Shown here piece after piece: positions 34,873-44,055 of a stretch of 64,000 bases of DNA. Where the stretch lies: positions 62,001-126,000 of the forward strand of contig JADJOR010000008.1 in NCBI GenBank assembly GCA_016713665.1. The letters are read 5' to 3'. This stretch comes from Deltaproteobacteria bacterium. GTDB lineage: Bacteria > Myxococcota_A > UBA9160 > UBA4427. The notes under the pieces are model-generated. The model made no database searches. It saw only the letters and a program-made list of their open reading frames with translations, and was not told where the DNA came from. Both the position numbers and the translations under genes were made by a program. How positions within the stretch are numbered: position 1 is the first letter of the stretch; every line of letters begins with the position of its first letter.

Positions 34873-36168
34873 ATGACGCTCGGGCACGGAGCGGATACCG
34901 TTCGGCGACTTCCCGAGGAAAAGCCCCTGCGCATCGCCCTCATCGTCGAACGCTTTGGTCCGGGCACCGGGGGTGTCGAGAACGTGGCGTGGCAGGTGGC
35001 CCGGGAGCTCGTGCGCCAGGGCGAGACGGTGAGCGTGATCGCCCGGGAGGGCGAGCCGGGCATCGAGGCCGGAGTCGGGGCGAGCGGTTCGGAGCGCGAC
35101 ATCCCCGGCCTCGAAGTCGTGCGGGTCGCCGGCGGGAGCCGCCGCCATCCCCTGCGCGCCCTCGCCTTCTCCCGCGCCGCCGACGCCGCGATCCGCGAGC
35201 GGCGCTTCGACGTGGTCCACGGCTTCAGCCGAACGCGTCATCAGGACCTCTACCGCGCGGGGGGCGGCAGCCACGACGATTATCTGCGCCGAAGCTTCTC
35301 GCCCCTCGGCCGCGCCTATCGCCGCTGGCTGCCGCGCCACCGGAGCCTGCTCGCCCTCGAGCGCGCCGTCTTCGCCGATGCGAGCCAACGCATCCAGTGC
35401 GCCTCACGGCTCGTCGCCGATCGCCTCTGCCAGCGCGAGGGCGTCGCGCCGGAGCGGATCCTGCTCCTGCCCAACGCGGTCGATTCGGCGCGCTTCGACG
35501 GACGCCGCCACGCCGAGGCCGGCCGCGCGCTGCGCCGCGCCCTCGACGCCGCGGCGCAGTCGATCTGGCTCTTCCCCGGCTCCGGCTGGCACCGCAAGGG
35601 ACTCGCCCTCTGCCTCGCGGCGATGCGGCGCATCGACGACGCCGCCGTCCACCTCTGGGTCGCGGGGCGCGACGATCCCGCGCGCTGGCGGCGACGCGTC
35701 GCAGCGGCCGGCCTCGGCGAGCGCGTGCGATTCCTCGGTCCACGCGACGACCTCGAGGTCGTCTACGCCGCCGTCGACGGTCTCGTCCTGCCGACGCGCT
35801 ACGACGCCTTCGCGAACGTGACCTTCGAGGGCGCGGCGTCGGGCCTCCCGATCGTGACGAGCCGGAGCAACGGCGCGGCCGAATGGCTCTCGCCCGAGGC
35901 CTGCCTGCGAATCGAGGCCGGCGATCCGGAGGCCCTCGTCGCGGCGCTGCGCGCGTGCGGGCCCGAAGACGTCCGCCGCCGGATGGGCGAAGCCGCACGC
36001 CGCGACGTGCTGCCCCACACCTGGCCCGCCCACGTCGAAGCGCTGCGCGCCGAATATCGCCGCATCGTCGCCGCCCGAGCCGCGGCCCGCGGTCACGAAG
36101 TCGACCTCGGTCCCGGCCACACCCCCGACCGCCCGCGCGGCATCGAGCGGGGAGCAAGGCCGCGATGA
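34873..36168 (+). CDS. WaaG-like glycosyltransferase (GT4)
   Basis: 431 residues, GT-B fold. The N-terminal Rossmann part has IALIVERFGPGTGGVENVAW. The donor domain has FPGSGWHRKGL and LPTRYDAFANVTFEGAASG then GLPIVTSRSNGAAEW, very like LPS core glucosyltransferase WaaG. It probably adds a sugar to the lipid A-core oligosaccharide on the cytoplasmic face. It is divergent from the ABC operon. Its stop overlaps the next gene (ATGA), a kinase related to WaaP, which supports a role in LPS core assembly. Confidence 0.87.
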   Translation: MTLGHGADTVRRLPEEKPLRIALIVERFGPGTGGVENVAWQVARELVRQGETVSVIAREGEPGIEAGVGASGSERDIPGLEVVRVAGGSRRHPLRALAFSRAADAAIRERRFDVVHGFSRTRHQDLYRAGGGSHDDYLRRSFSPLGRAYRRWLPRHRSLLALERAVFADASQRIQCASRLVADRLCQREGVAPERILLLPNAVDSARFDGRRHAEAGRALRRALDAAAQSIWLFPGSGWHRKGLALCLAAMRRIDDAAVHLWVAGRDDPARWRRRVAAAGLGERVRFLGPRDDLEVVYAAVDGLVLPTRYDAFANVTFEGAASGLPIVTSRSNGAAEWLSPEACLRIEAGDPEALVAALRACGPEDVRRRMGEAARRDVLPHTWPAHVEALRAEYRRIVAARAAARGHEVDLGPGHTPDRPRGIERGARPR

Positions 36169-37850
36169 GCGGGCACGCCGAATCCGACGACGCGAAGCGC
36201 GTGGACCGGGCGACGCCCATCGCGTGGCAGGCGGGCGATCCGCAGATCCTGGCCGCCTTGCGGACGGCGCTCGCCGGCCCACCCGAGCCCGGCGAGATCC
36301 TGCAAGCCAACCCGCGCCGGACCCTCTGCACGCGATCGCTCGCGCTGCCCGAGCGGCTCCGCGTCGTGCTCAAGACCCATCACACCGCGACCGGCCGCCA
36401 TCCGCTGCGCGAGCGCATGAAGAGCGCCCTCGGCCGCTCCCCCGCGCGCCGGGAGTGGGACGCGCTCGAAGCACTCCATGCGCAGGGCATCGCCGTCCCC
36501 CGTCCCCTCGCCCGGGGTCGCGCCGCCTCGGGCGACGAGCTCGTCGTCTTCGAATACGTCGAAGGCCGGCCGCTCGCCCGGGCCTTCGCGGAGGCCGACG
36601 CCGAAGCGCGTCGCCGGCTCGTCGAGGCCCTCGCCGCGACGCTCGAAGCCCTCGCCCGCTCCGGTCGCATCCACGGCGATCTCCACCTCGGCAACCTCCT
36701 GCTCGCCGAGCCGTCGCGTCGGATCGTGCTCCTCGATCATCAACGCGGCCGGACGGCGCGGGGCCCCGACGATCGCCGGCGCGACTTTGCGCGCCTCGAG
36801 CTGTCGCTGCTGCGCGCGCAGTGGCCCGCTTCCCTGCGCGCCGTTCTGCGCGAACGGCTCGGTCTCGGCCCCGAGCAGGACCGCGCGCTGCGCCGCTTCG
36901 CCGCCGATCATCTGCGCGGGCGGGCGCGGCGCAGCCTGCGTCCGGGGCGCCGGATCGAGCGCATCGAGCGCGAAGGGCTGCGCGGCCTGCGCGACGCCGC
37001 CCTCGCCGAGTCGGATGCGCTCGAGATCGTCGCCCGGGCGAAGGCGAGCCCCGCGCGACAGGTCCGCCGCGATGGCCGCGCCTGGATCGCCGAGGTCGAG
37101 CACGCTGGTCGGCGTTATGTCGTGAAGTGGAGCGGGGCCGGCTCCCTCGTCGAACGATGGGCCGCGCGCGTGCGCGGGACCCGCGCGGCCCGCGCCTTCG
37201 CGAAGGGCCAGCGCGATCGCTGCCTGCTCGTCCGCGCCGCGCGCCCCCTCGCCCAGCTCGACGAGGTCGCCACGGGATTGCCCGGCGCCTGCTGGCTCGT
37301 CCTCGAGCACGTCGCGGGCGTCGATCTCGACCGACACCGTCCCGCGTCCCCCGACGAAGCCCTCGCCCTGGCGAACGCCCTCGGCGACTGGCTCGCCGAG
37401 CTGCATGCCCTGGGCCTCGGACACGCCGACCTGAAGGGCAGCAACCTGCGCATGGCGGCGCCCGACGCGGAGAACGACGGCCCGGCCGGCGACGGATTGC
37501 GGTTCCGGCTCCTCGACCTCGAAGATCTCGAGGGACCGAAGCGACCGCGCGATGGCGCACGCCTCGAAGCCCTCGCCCAGCTGAACGCCTCGATCGCCGA
37601 CGAGGATCTCCCGCGCGCCGCCCGTGAGGCCTTTCTCGCGCGTTATGTCGCGCGCTTCGCCTTCGACGATCCGAAGCTCGATCGGGCGGGTGCCGGGCGC
37701 GAGATCGCGCGGCGCTCGCTCGCGCGGCGCCACCGTTTCAGGGGAATCGAGTGTGGATGTACGCAGAAGACGGAGGCCGGCTCGGGCTCGGATTCCAGCT
37801 CGGACTCGGGTCGAGTGTCGGAGCCGGGCCTCAGCCCACCGTCACCGTGA
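36165..37850 (+). CDS. Tandem double LPS-core-type kinase (WaaP-like)
   Basis: 561 residues carrying two eukaryotic-like kinase domains in one chain. Domain 1 (about 60-270) has Lys70, Glu98 region ARREWDALEALH, catalytic HGDLHLGN at 170-177 and Asp191 in LLDHQRG. Domain 2 (about 300-520) has VVKWSG (Lys321), HADLKGSN at 420-427 and DLEDLEG at 451-457. Both keep the catalytic Asp and metal-binding residues, so both could be active. WaaP-type kinases phosphorylate core heptose or Kdo; a two-domain form could modify two positions. The C-terminus is a Ser/Gly/Asp-rich tail. It is co-translated with the WaaG-like gene. Confidence 0.8.
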   Translation: MSGHAESDDAKRVDRATPIAWQAGDPQILAALRTALAGPPEPGEILQANPRRTLCTRSLALPERLRVVLKTHHTATGRHPLRERMKSALGRSPARREWDALEALHAQGIAVPRPLARGRAASGDELVVFEYVEGRPLARAFAEADAEARRRLVEALAATLEALARSGRIHGDLHLGNLLLAEPSRRIVLLDHQRGRTARGPDDRRRDFARLELSLLRAQWPASLRAVLRERLGLGPEQDRALRRFAADHLRGRARRSLRPGRRIERIEREGLRGLRDAALAESDALEIVARAKASPARQVRRDGRAWIAEVEHAGRRYVVKWSGAGSLVERWAARVRGTRAARAFAKGQRDRCLLVRAARPLAQLDEVATGLPGACWLVLEHVAGVDLDRHRPASPDEALALANALGDWLAELHALGLGHADLKGSNLRMAAPDAENDGPAGDGLRFRLLDLEDLEGPKRPRDGARLEALAQLNASIADEDLPRAAREAFLARYVARFAFDDPKLDRAGAGREIARRSLARRHRFRGIECGCTQKTEAGSGSDSSSDSGRVSEPGLSPPSP

Positions 37851-38139
37851 GCCAGCGGAAATAGCTCGAAGAGCCCGGGACCTGGCGGCGATCGCCGCTC
37901 GCGAAGGCCATCGCGATCGGCGTCGGCGCGCTCGTCGCGATCTGCTTGAAGGCCTCGATCTTGCGCTCGGGGTCCTCGGGATTGATGCCGTGGAAGACGA
38001 TCTCGACCTTCTTCTTCGACTCGAGGACGTTCAGGACCAGGGTCGCGAGGGTGAAGAGCTTGTTGATGCCCTCCACCGCCTCGACGGCGAAGCGCGGGAT
38101 CTCGCAGTCGTCGAGCTTGAATCCGAATTCGAGACGCAT
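37831..38139 (-). CDS. Unknown 102-residue protein
   Basis: It starts at the ATG MRLEFGFKLDDCEI and continues with VEAVEGINKLFTLATLVLNV, ESKKKVEIVFHGINPEDPERK and a final beta strand FRWLTVTVG. The pattern of charged helices and beta strands looks like a real small soluble protein, but I recognise no family. Its 3' end overlaps that of the kinase gene by 20 bases on the opposite strand. The MshEN protein gene lies upstream on the same strand, 190 bases away. Confidence 0.65.
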   Translation of the reverse strand: MRLEFGFKLDDCEIPRFAVEAVEGINKLFTLATLVLNVLESKKKVEIVFHGINPEDPERKIEAFKQIATSAPTPIAMAFASGDRRQVPGSSSYFRWLTVTVG

Positions 38140-38329
38140 GGCATTCTCCGCGGCCGCGGGGGCCGGATCATCCGGTCGGATCGGGGCGAGCCCGGGGCGC
38201 CGCAGAGTCGCGCCCGCCCTCTCCACTGTCAAGCACGCCCGGCGCGAGCGCCGCGAACGGCACACTCGCCGAGGGCGTGATCACGGCCCGGGCCTCGCGC
38301 CGAGCGTGCCGTGGCCGCGCTCGACGAGC

Positions 38330-39430
38330 CTACTCCGCCGTGCCCGGCCGGGTCGGCTTCATCTTCTCGATCCGCGCCTGGAGCTCGTCGAGGGTCAGGA
38401 TGCCCTTCTCGATCAGGAGATGGGCGATCGCCTTGGCGACGAGGCGGGTGCGCTCGGTCTCCTCGACCGCGCGCGCGACCTCGGTCGCGAAGGCATCGCT
38501 CGGCACGGCGACCGGTGCGGAGCCGGGCTGCGCCTCGACCGGCGGCGAAACGACCGGCACCGCGATCACGGGCGGCACGAGCGGGGCCACCGCCTCGCGC
38601 ACGACCTCGCTCGGCGCCGGCGCCGTCGGCATCGCGACCGGCGCCATCGGCTCGGGCAGCGGCCGCGCGACTGCGGCGGGGGCGGGGGCAACCCGGACGG
38701 GATCGGGCTCACGTCGGAGCTCGGGTTCCGCGCCGCGATCGGAAGCAGAGCCGGCATCGGGGTCGGGATCGGGATCGGGCACGGCCGGAACGAGCGGCGT
38801 CGCATCGACGAGCGCCGCCGCGGGCAGACCGACGACCGCGGCCGGCGTGCTCACCGCCGCGGGTGCCGGCTTCAAGAGCTCGGAGAGCGTCGGGGCCGCC
38901 TCTTCGCGCAGGCTGCGCAGGTTGTTCTCGCTGAGCGTGTCCGCGCCGCGCATCGGATCCGGCATGCGGGTCGGGACCGGTGCAGGCCGCGCGTTGTAGT
39001 AGCGATCGATCGCCTCACCGAGCTCCGTCGGGCCGACCATCACGGGGCGGATCGACATGCCGGTATGGAAGGCGAGGTCGTCGAGGATGCCGAGGTCCGA
39101 GGGCTCCTCCATGCCGAGGAAGAGCTGCGATTTGCGGCCTTCCTTCTTCACGAAGAGCGGGACGACGCTGTGCTCGATGGCCAGCTTGGCCGGGACGAGC
39201 GCGATCACTTCGGGGGCGATCTTCTTGCCGGCGAGGCTCGCGACCGGCATGTCGTACTGGCGCGCGAGCGCGCGCACGAGATGACCTTCCTGGACCATCC
39301 CGAGCTTGATGAGGGTCATGCCGAGGCGACGGCCCCAGCGCGACTGCTCCCCGAGCGCCGACGCGAGCTGAAGCTCGTCGATGATGCCCGCCTGGACGAG
39401 GATCTCACCCACCTTCGGTCGATCGCGCAT
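38330..39430 (-). CDS. Stand-alone MshEN-domain protein
   Basis: 366 residues. The N-terminal 150 hold two tandem c-di-GMP-type MshEN motifs (KVGEILVQAGIIDELQLASAL, split as KVGEILVQAG and DELQLASAL, then RRLGMTLIKLGMVQEGHLVR) and the rest of the GspE N-domain with VPAKLAIEHSVVPLFV and LDDLAFHTGMSIRPVMVGP. No ATPase domain follows. Instead there is a long Pro/Ala/Val-rich linker (about 185-310) and a short helical C-terminus, LLIEKGILTLDELQARIEKM. It is probably a c-di-GMP-responsive regulator or scaffold related to type II secretion or pilus ATPases. GAGGGGGAG precedes the ATG. Confidence 0.8.
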   Translation of the reverse strand: MRDRPKVGEILVQAGIIDELQLASALGEQSRWGRRLGMTLIKLGMVQEGHLVRALARQYDMPVASLAGKKIAPEVIALVPAKLAIEHSVVPLFVKKEGRKSQLFLGMEEPSDLGILDDLAFHTGMSIRPVMVGPTELGEAIDRYYNARPAPVPTRMPDPMRGADTLSENNLRSLREEAAPTLSELLKPAPAAVSTPAAVVGLPAAALVDATPLVPAVPDPDPDPDAGSASDRGAEPELRREPDPVRVAPAPAAVARPLPEPMAPVAMPTAPAPSEVVREAVAPLVPPVIAVPVVSPPVEAQPGSAPVAVPSDAFATEVARAVEETERTRLVAKAIAHLLIEKGILTLDELQARIEKMKPTRPGTAE

Positions 39431-39499
39431 GGCTCCCCCTCGCGCGAGGCCATCGACCGCCCCGGCGGCAAACCTGAGGCGATCCGGGGAGGAACGCCG

Positions 39500-40552
39500 T
39501 CAGGCGCCCGTCCCGGGGCCGTGCAGCCAGCAGGCGACCCGGTGGCCCGCGGTCGGCTCGACCTCGGTCGGAACATCCCGATCGCAGCGTCCCGGGATCA
39601 ACGCAGGGCAACGAGGGTGGAAATGGCAGCCCGCCGGCGGATTCACCAGGCTGGGCGGCTCGCCACCGGGCAATACCCGGTCGTGGGTCGCGTTCTCCGC
39701 CAGGGGATCCGGAATCGCGGCAAGCAGCGCCTGGGTATACGGATGCTTCGGATCGTCGAGCAGATCGTCGACCGGCCCCTGCTCGATGATTCGCCCGGCG
39801 TACATCACGGAGATGCGTTCGGCGAAATGGCGCACCGTCGACAGATCGTGGGTGATGAAGGCCAGCGTCAGATTCCGTGCACGCTGCACCTCGCGCAGCA
39901 GGGTCAGGATCTCGACCCGGACCGACGCATCCAGCATCGAAACCGGCTCGTCGGCGATGATCAAAACGGGCTCGAGGATCAGCGCGCGGGCGATCACGAC
40001 GCGTTGCTGCTGACCGCCGCTCAACATGTGCGGGTACTTCCCGAGGTAGTCGTCCACGGGCAGTAGGCGCACCTCGGAGAGGACCTCGCGAATGCGCCGC
40101 TCGCGCTCCGCCCGGCCGCGCACGCCGTTCACGATCAGCGGCTCGGAGAGGATCCTGCGCACGTCCATGAAGGGCGCGAGCGCACCGTAGGGATCCTGCT
40201 GAACGAAGCCGACCCTGCCCCGAAACGCCCGCCACTCGGCCCTGCCGAAGGTCGCCAGGTCCCGTCCCTCGAATACGACCCGTCCGTGGGTCGGTCGGTG
40301 CAATCCGAGGAGCGTCCGCGCGAGCGAGCTCTTGCCGCAGCCCGACTCCCCGACGAAAGCCGTCGTCTCTCCGCGTCGCAGCTCGAAATCGACCCCATCG
40401 ACCGCACGCACGTCCCCGACTCGGAACACCCCGAAGCGTCGGAGCGCGAACCAGGTCGAGAGCTCCGAGACCGACAACACGACCTCGGGACTCGTCCCGG
40501 CAGTCGGATGTACCGCCTCGACGCCACGGCTCATCTCCGGCATCGCACTCAT
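39500..40552 (-). CDS. Oligopeptide-type ABC transporter ATPase (second)
   Basis: 350 residues. Walker A GESGCGKSS, signature LSGGQQQRVVIARAL, Walker B ADEPVSMLD and the H-loop ITHDLS are all present. The C-terminal oligopeptide/dipeptide extension (HPYTQALLAAIPDP, then Cys-rich CHFHPRCPALIPGRC) is typical of DppF/OppF-type subunits. The ATG overlaps the first ATPase stop (ATGA). It is last in the ABC operon. Confidence 0.93.
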   Translation of the reverse strand: MSAMPEMSRGVEAVHPTAGTSPEVVLSVSELSTWFALRRFGVFRVGDVRAVDGVDFELRRGETTAFVGESGCGKSSLARTLLGLHRPTHGRVVFEGRDLATFGRAEWRAFRGRVGFVQQDPYGALAPFMDVRRILSEPLIVNGVRGRAERERRIREVLSEVRLLPVDDYLGKYPHMLSGGQQQRVVIARALILEPVLIIADEPVSMLDASVRVEILTLLREVQRARNLTLAFITHDLSTVRHFAERISVMYAGRIIEQGPVDDLLDDPKHPYTQALLAAIPDPLAENATHDRVLPGGEPPSLVNPPAGCHFHPRCPALIPGRCDRDVPTEVEPTAGHRVACWLHGPGTGA

Positions 40553-41592
40553 CGCGGATCCCTCGCCACGGAACCCCCTCCACCATCCTCGAGCCAGCAG
40601 CGGGAGACATTGCCCGCCGCGTCCCGGCGCACGGGCGGCGGGTCGCCGCAGGCCGCGAGCCGGGACGGACACCGGCTCGCGAATCGACAACCGACGGGCA
40701 GGTCCAACAGATTGGGCGGTTGACCCGGAATGTGGATGGGCGGACGAGGATCGTGAAGCCGCGGCACGCTCGCCATCAGGAGACGGGAGTAGGGGTGGGA
40801 CGGCGCGCTGAAGAAGCGCGCCGCGCTCGCGATCTCGACGAATTGCCCGGCGTACATCAGCGCCACTCGATTCGCGATCTCGCTCGACGTGGCGACGTCG
40901 TGGGTGATGAGCAGGAAGCTCGTCCCGAGGCGCGCCTTGATGCCCTTCAGCACGTTCATGATGTTGGCCTGGGTCAGCACGTCGAGGGCCGAGGTCGGCT
41001 CGTCCAGGATCACGAGCTTCGGCTCGGCGACCAGCGCCATCGCGAGCACCGCGCGCTGGCGCATGCCCCCGGAGAGCTCGAAGGGATACCGGCTCAGGAA
41101 GTCGCTCGGCAGCCCCACGAGATCGAACATCTCGGCTGCCCGCTCGAGCGCCCGTGCGTTCGACCATCCGCGGTGGACCCGGAGCGGCTCGGCGACCTGC
41201 TCGCCGACGCGCACGACGGGATTCAAGGCGTTCATCGCCGCCTGCATCACCATCGAGATCCCGACCCAGCGCACTTCCCGACGAAACGTCTCGTCGTCGA
41301 GAGACATGATGTTCCGCCCCTCGAACCAGACGGAGCCCGAGTAGGTCGCGACGTTGCGCGGCAGCATGCGCAGCAGCGCCTTCGTGAGCGACGACTTGCC
41401 GCAGCCCGATTCCCCGAGCACGACGACGGCCTCGCCCCGCCCGATCGAGAGGTCGATCCCGTCGACCGCCCGGACCACGCCGCGCTCGGCGCGGTAGTGG
41501 AGCCGCAGGCCCTCCGTGCGCAGGAGCGGCTCCTCGGCGACACCGCCGGCAGTCGTCCCCGTCCCATGCTCGATCGCCTCTGCCGTCTTCAT
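40549..41592 (-). CDS. Oligopeptide-type ABC transporter ATPase (first)
   Basis: 347 residues, DppD/OppD-type. Walker A GESGCGKSS, signature LSGGMRQRAVLAMAL, Walker B VILDEPTSALD, H-loop ITHDVA and the C-terminal HPYSRLLMASVP then CRFASRCPSRLAAC. It forms a heterodimeric engine with the next gene. It starts just 3 bases after the second permease's stop. Confidence 0.93.
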   Translation of the reverse strand: MKTAEAIEHGTGTTAGGVAEEPLLRTEGLRLHYRAERGVVRAVDGIDLSIGRGEAVVVLGESGCGKSSLTKALLRMLPRNVATYSGSVWFEGRNIMSLDDETFRREVRWVGISMVMQAAMNALNPVVRVGEQVAEPLRVHRGWSNARALERAAEMFDLVGLPSDFLSRYPFELSGGMRQRAVLAMALVAEPKLVILDEPTSALDVLTQANIMNVLKGIKARLGTSFLLITHDVATSSEIANRVALMYAGQFVEIASAARFFSAPSHPYSRLLMASVPRLHDPRPPIHIPGQPPNLLDLPVGCRFASRCPSRLAACGDPPPVRRDAAGNVSRCWLEDGGGGSVARDPR

Positions 41593-41595
41593 TAT

Positions 41596-42927
41596 TCAGA
41601 TCGCCCTGAGCCGCGGGTTGAAGACGCGATCGAGCGCGAATCCCAGCATCGCGAACCCGAGTCCGGTCAGCATGAGGAGCGTCGCCGGCGAAAGGACCCA
41701 GTAGTAGTACCCGTTGTAGAGCGCGCTCTCCGTCTGGGCGTCGTTCATGATCTTGCCCCAGGTGGGAAGCTGCGGATCCCCGAGCCCCAGGACCGCGAGC
41801 GACGCCTCGAGGAACACGAAGCCGGGAACGAGGGTTACGAAGCTCGGAATCAGGACGGGCAGCACGCGGGGGATCATGTAGCGGAGGATCATCCGCGTAT
41901 TGCTCGCGCCGTAGACCCGCGCCGCCTCGATGTACGCGGCCTCGCGAATCGGAAGCAGCATCGCGCGGTACATCTTGATGCTGCCGCTGAAGACGCCGAA
42001 CGTGACGACGACGCCCAGCATTATCCAGATGCTCGTCGAGTAGAGCGTGCCGACCATGACGAGGATCGGAAGCACGGGCAGGATCATGTTGACTTCGGTG
42101 ATCCGCTGGATCAGCGAGTCGAGCCAGCCGCCGAACCAGACGCCGGCGGCGGCGATGACGAGGGTGGCCAGGGTCGTTCCGATCGCTGCGATCAAGCCGA
42201 ATGCGAGGGCGATCGGCGTTCCCCAGAGCAGCGCCACCATCAAGTCACGCCGTTGATGATCCGTCCCCGCCATGCCATGGACGCGCCCGTAGGAGACGAG
42301 CGTCGCCGAGACCGTCGAATCCGGCTCGAAGAGCACGGCCTCGAGCTCGATCCGGTAGCGACCGGGGAGCGCTCTCGGCGCACCCTCGCTCGCGGGATCG
42401 GCCAGCAAGCCGACCTGCGGGACCAGGCCGAGCCTGCGTTCCAGCGCCTGGTCCTGGGAGATCGAAATCCGCTCGTTTCGCTCGATCCTCCGCGCGCCGA
42501 GCGGAATGGCGCGCCCGTCGGGCGTCTTCCATGTGAGGCGGACGAAGGGCTGCAGCGACTCGTAGCGAGCCTCGACGAAGAGATTCAGCTCCGATGGGAA
42601 CGTCCGGTATTCGTAGTCGAGATCGATCGCCACCGTCCGCAGCGTCGCTCCCTCGAACTGCGAAACGACGGCGTTCGCGTCGTCGGCCGCAACGCGCAGG
42701 GTCGTCGGCAGATCTTCTGCGCGGAACCAGTTGGTCCACGACGGCCGGGCATTGATCGGATGCTGGCGCCAGTGGTCGCCGCCGCGCCAGAGCTCGAGCG
42801 CGGTCCCGTAAGGAATAGCGAGCACGGCGTACAGCGCCATCGCCACGAACCCGACGATCACGACGAGCCCCGCCATCGCCGAGGGATATCGGCGCAGCTC
42901 GCGCAACCCTTCGAAGAGCGCGTTCAT
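41596..42927 (-). CDS. ABC permease (DppC-like) with large periplasmic insert
   Basis: 443 residues, longer than the usual 280-300. After the first transmembrane helix (about 18-40) there is a periplasmic insert of about 185 residues (beta-rich, Trp/Arg-containing, for example SWTNWFRAEDLPTTLRVAAD), then five more transmembrane segments. The cytoplasmic EAA-type loop is EAARVYGASNTRMILRYMIPR. The C-terminal half is an ordinary DppC permease. The ATG overlaps the first permease stop (ATGA). The insert may contact the large binding protein. Confidence 0.9.
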   Translation of the reverse strand: MNALFEGLRELRRYPSAMAGLVVIVGFVAMALYAVLAIPYGTALELWRGGDHWRQHPINARPSWTNWFRAEDLPTTLRVAADDANAVVSQFEGATLRTVAIDLDYEYRTFPSELNLFVEARYESLQPFVRLTWKTPDGRAIPLGARRIERNERISISQDQALERRLGLVPQVGLLADPASEGAPRALPGRYRIELEAVLFEPDSTVSATLVSYGRVHGMAGTDHQRRDLMVALLWGTPIALAFGLIAAIGTTLATLVIAAAGVWFGGWLDSLIQRITEVNMILPVLPILVMVGTLYSTSIWIMLGVVVTFGVFSGSIKMYRAMLLPIREAAYIEAARVYGASNTRMILRYMIPRVLPVLIPSFVTLVPGFVFLEASLAVLGLGDPQLPTWGKIMNDAQTESALYNGYYYWVLSPATLLMLTGLGFAMLGFALDRVFNPRLRAI

Positions 42928-44039
42928 GACCGACCTCCACCGAGCTTGACCCTCGGATCGAGAACCGCATAGACGAGATCCAGCAAGAGGACCGTGACCG
43001 CCAGCAGATACGCGAAGATCACGACCGTCGCGATGATGACCGGCGTATCCCGGAATCCGATCGCGCGGAACGCAAGGCTGCCGAGCCCCGGCCAGTTGAA
43101 GACCTGTTCGAGGATGATCGCCCCGCCCCAGAGCCCGATCAGCATGAACGCGAAGCTCGTGACGATCGGCGGCAGCGTCGGACGCAGGATGTACCGCATC
43201 TCGATCTGGGACGAGGAGAGCCCCTTGGCCTTCGCCATCTCGACGTAGTCTTCGCTCGCGTGGATGAGGAAGAAGGTCCGCCAGGAGTAGATCGAGATGA
43301 AGATCGACGAGAGGAACATCGCAGCGACCGGAAGCACCATGTGCCCGGCGACGCTCAGGGCATATTCCACGGGATCCTCCGGCGGCGGCGCCGCCACCAT
43401 GCCGCCCGGCGGCAGGATCGGAGTGAGGAACGAGAACGCGAGAATGAGGAAGATCCCGTAGAACCAGCCCGGCGCGGCCGAGCTCGGCGCCAACGCGATC
43501 ACGATCCGGTCGAGCCAGCTTCCGTACCGCCGGGAAAGGTGGAGCGCGATCCAGATCGACGAGAAGAACACGAGCAGCTGGGCCGTGCCGAACAAGAGCA
43601 GCGTCGCGGGCAGCCGCTCCGCGATGATCGACGCGACCTCGCGGGAACCGCTGTCGCTGTGCATCTGCTCGGCGCGTCCCAGATTCAGGCGCAGAGCTTG
43701 CCATAGGTAGTCGACGCTGCGCTCCGCGAAGGGCTGATCGAGACGGAGGCGCACGATCTCGTTCTGGACCTGCGACTCGATGAGCTTCAGCTTTTCGTCG
43801 GAGGGCATGGACGCGAAGGCGGGATTGGCGCGCGCAGCCTCGGCGATCGTGCTCTGGATCTGGACGATCCGCAGCTCGTCGACCTTGCCACCCATGTTCG
43901 CGATCACGATCGTCAGATACACCGCGATCGCGACCGTGACGAAGAGCCCCGCGATCCGGACCGCCGCGAACGCCGCGATCCGCTGCGCGCTCCGCAGCCA
44001 ACCGACACGCGACACGACCGCTCCGACCTCCTTCGACAT
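42924..44039 (-). CDS. ABC permease (DppB-like) with extended periplasmic loop
   Basis: 371 residues starting MSKEVGAVVSR. The first membrane segment (about 26-49) is followed by a roughly 100-residue polar loop (KVDELRIVQIQSTIAEAARAN) and then five further segments. The EAA-like motif is YVEMAKAKGLSSSQIEMRYI. GWFYGIFLILAF and the DPRVKLGG end are typical of DppB. The ATG at 44039 was chosen because the longer upstream reading is antisense-like and Arg-rich. It is the first permease after the binding protein, with a 16-base gap. Confidence 0.9.
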   Translation of the reverse strand: MSKEVGAVVSRVGWLRSAQRIAAFAAVRIAGLFVTVAIAVYLTIVIANMGGKVDELRIVQIQSTIAEAARANPAFASMPSDEKLKLIESQVQNEIVRLRLDQPFAERSVDYLWQALRLNLGRAEQMHSDSGSREVASIIAERLPATLLLFGTAQLLVFFSSIWIALHLSRRYGSWLDRIVIALAPSSAAPGWFYGIFLILAFSFLTPILPPGGMVAAPPPEDPVEYALSVAGHMVLPVAAMFLSSIFISIYSWRTFFLIHASEDYVEMAKAKGLSSSQIEMRYILRPTLPPIVTSFAFMLIGLWGGAIILEQVFNWPGLGSLAFRAIGFRDTPVIIATVVIFAYLLAVTVLLLDLVYAVLDPRVKLGGGRS

Positions 44040-44055
44040 CGACCGACTCCCCGCC

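Noticed and set aside
34671..37850. A plus-strand frame of about 1059 codons
   Set aside because: Its first part is the wrong frame of the glycosyltransferase. Only from 36165 does it encode the kinase.
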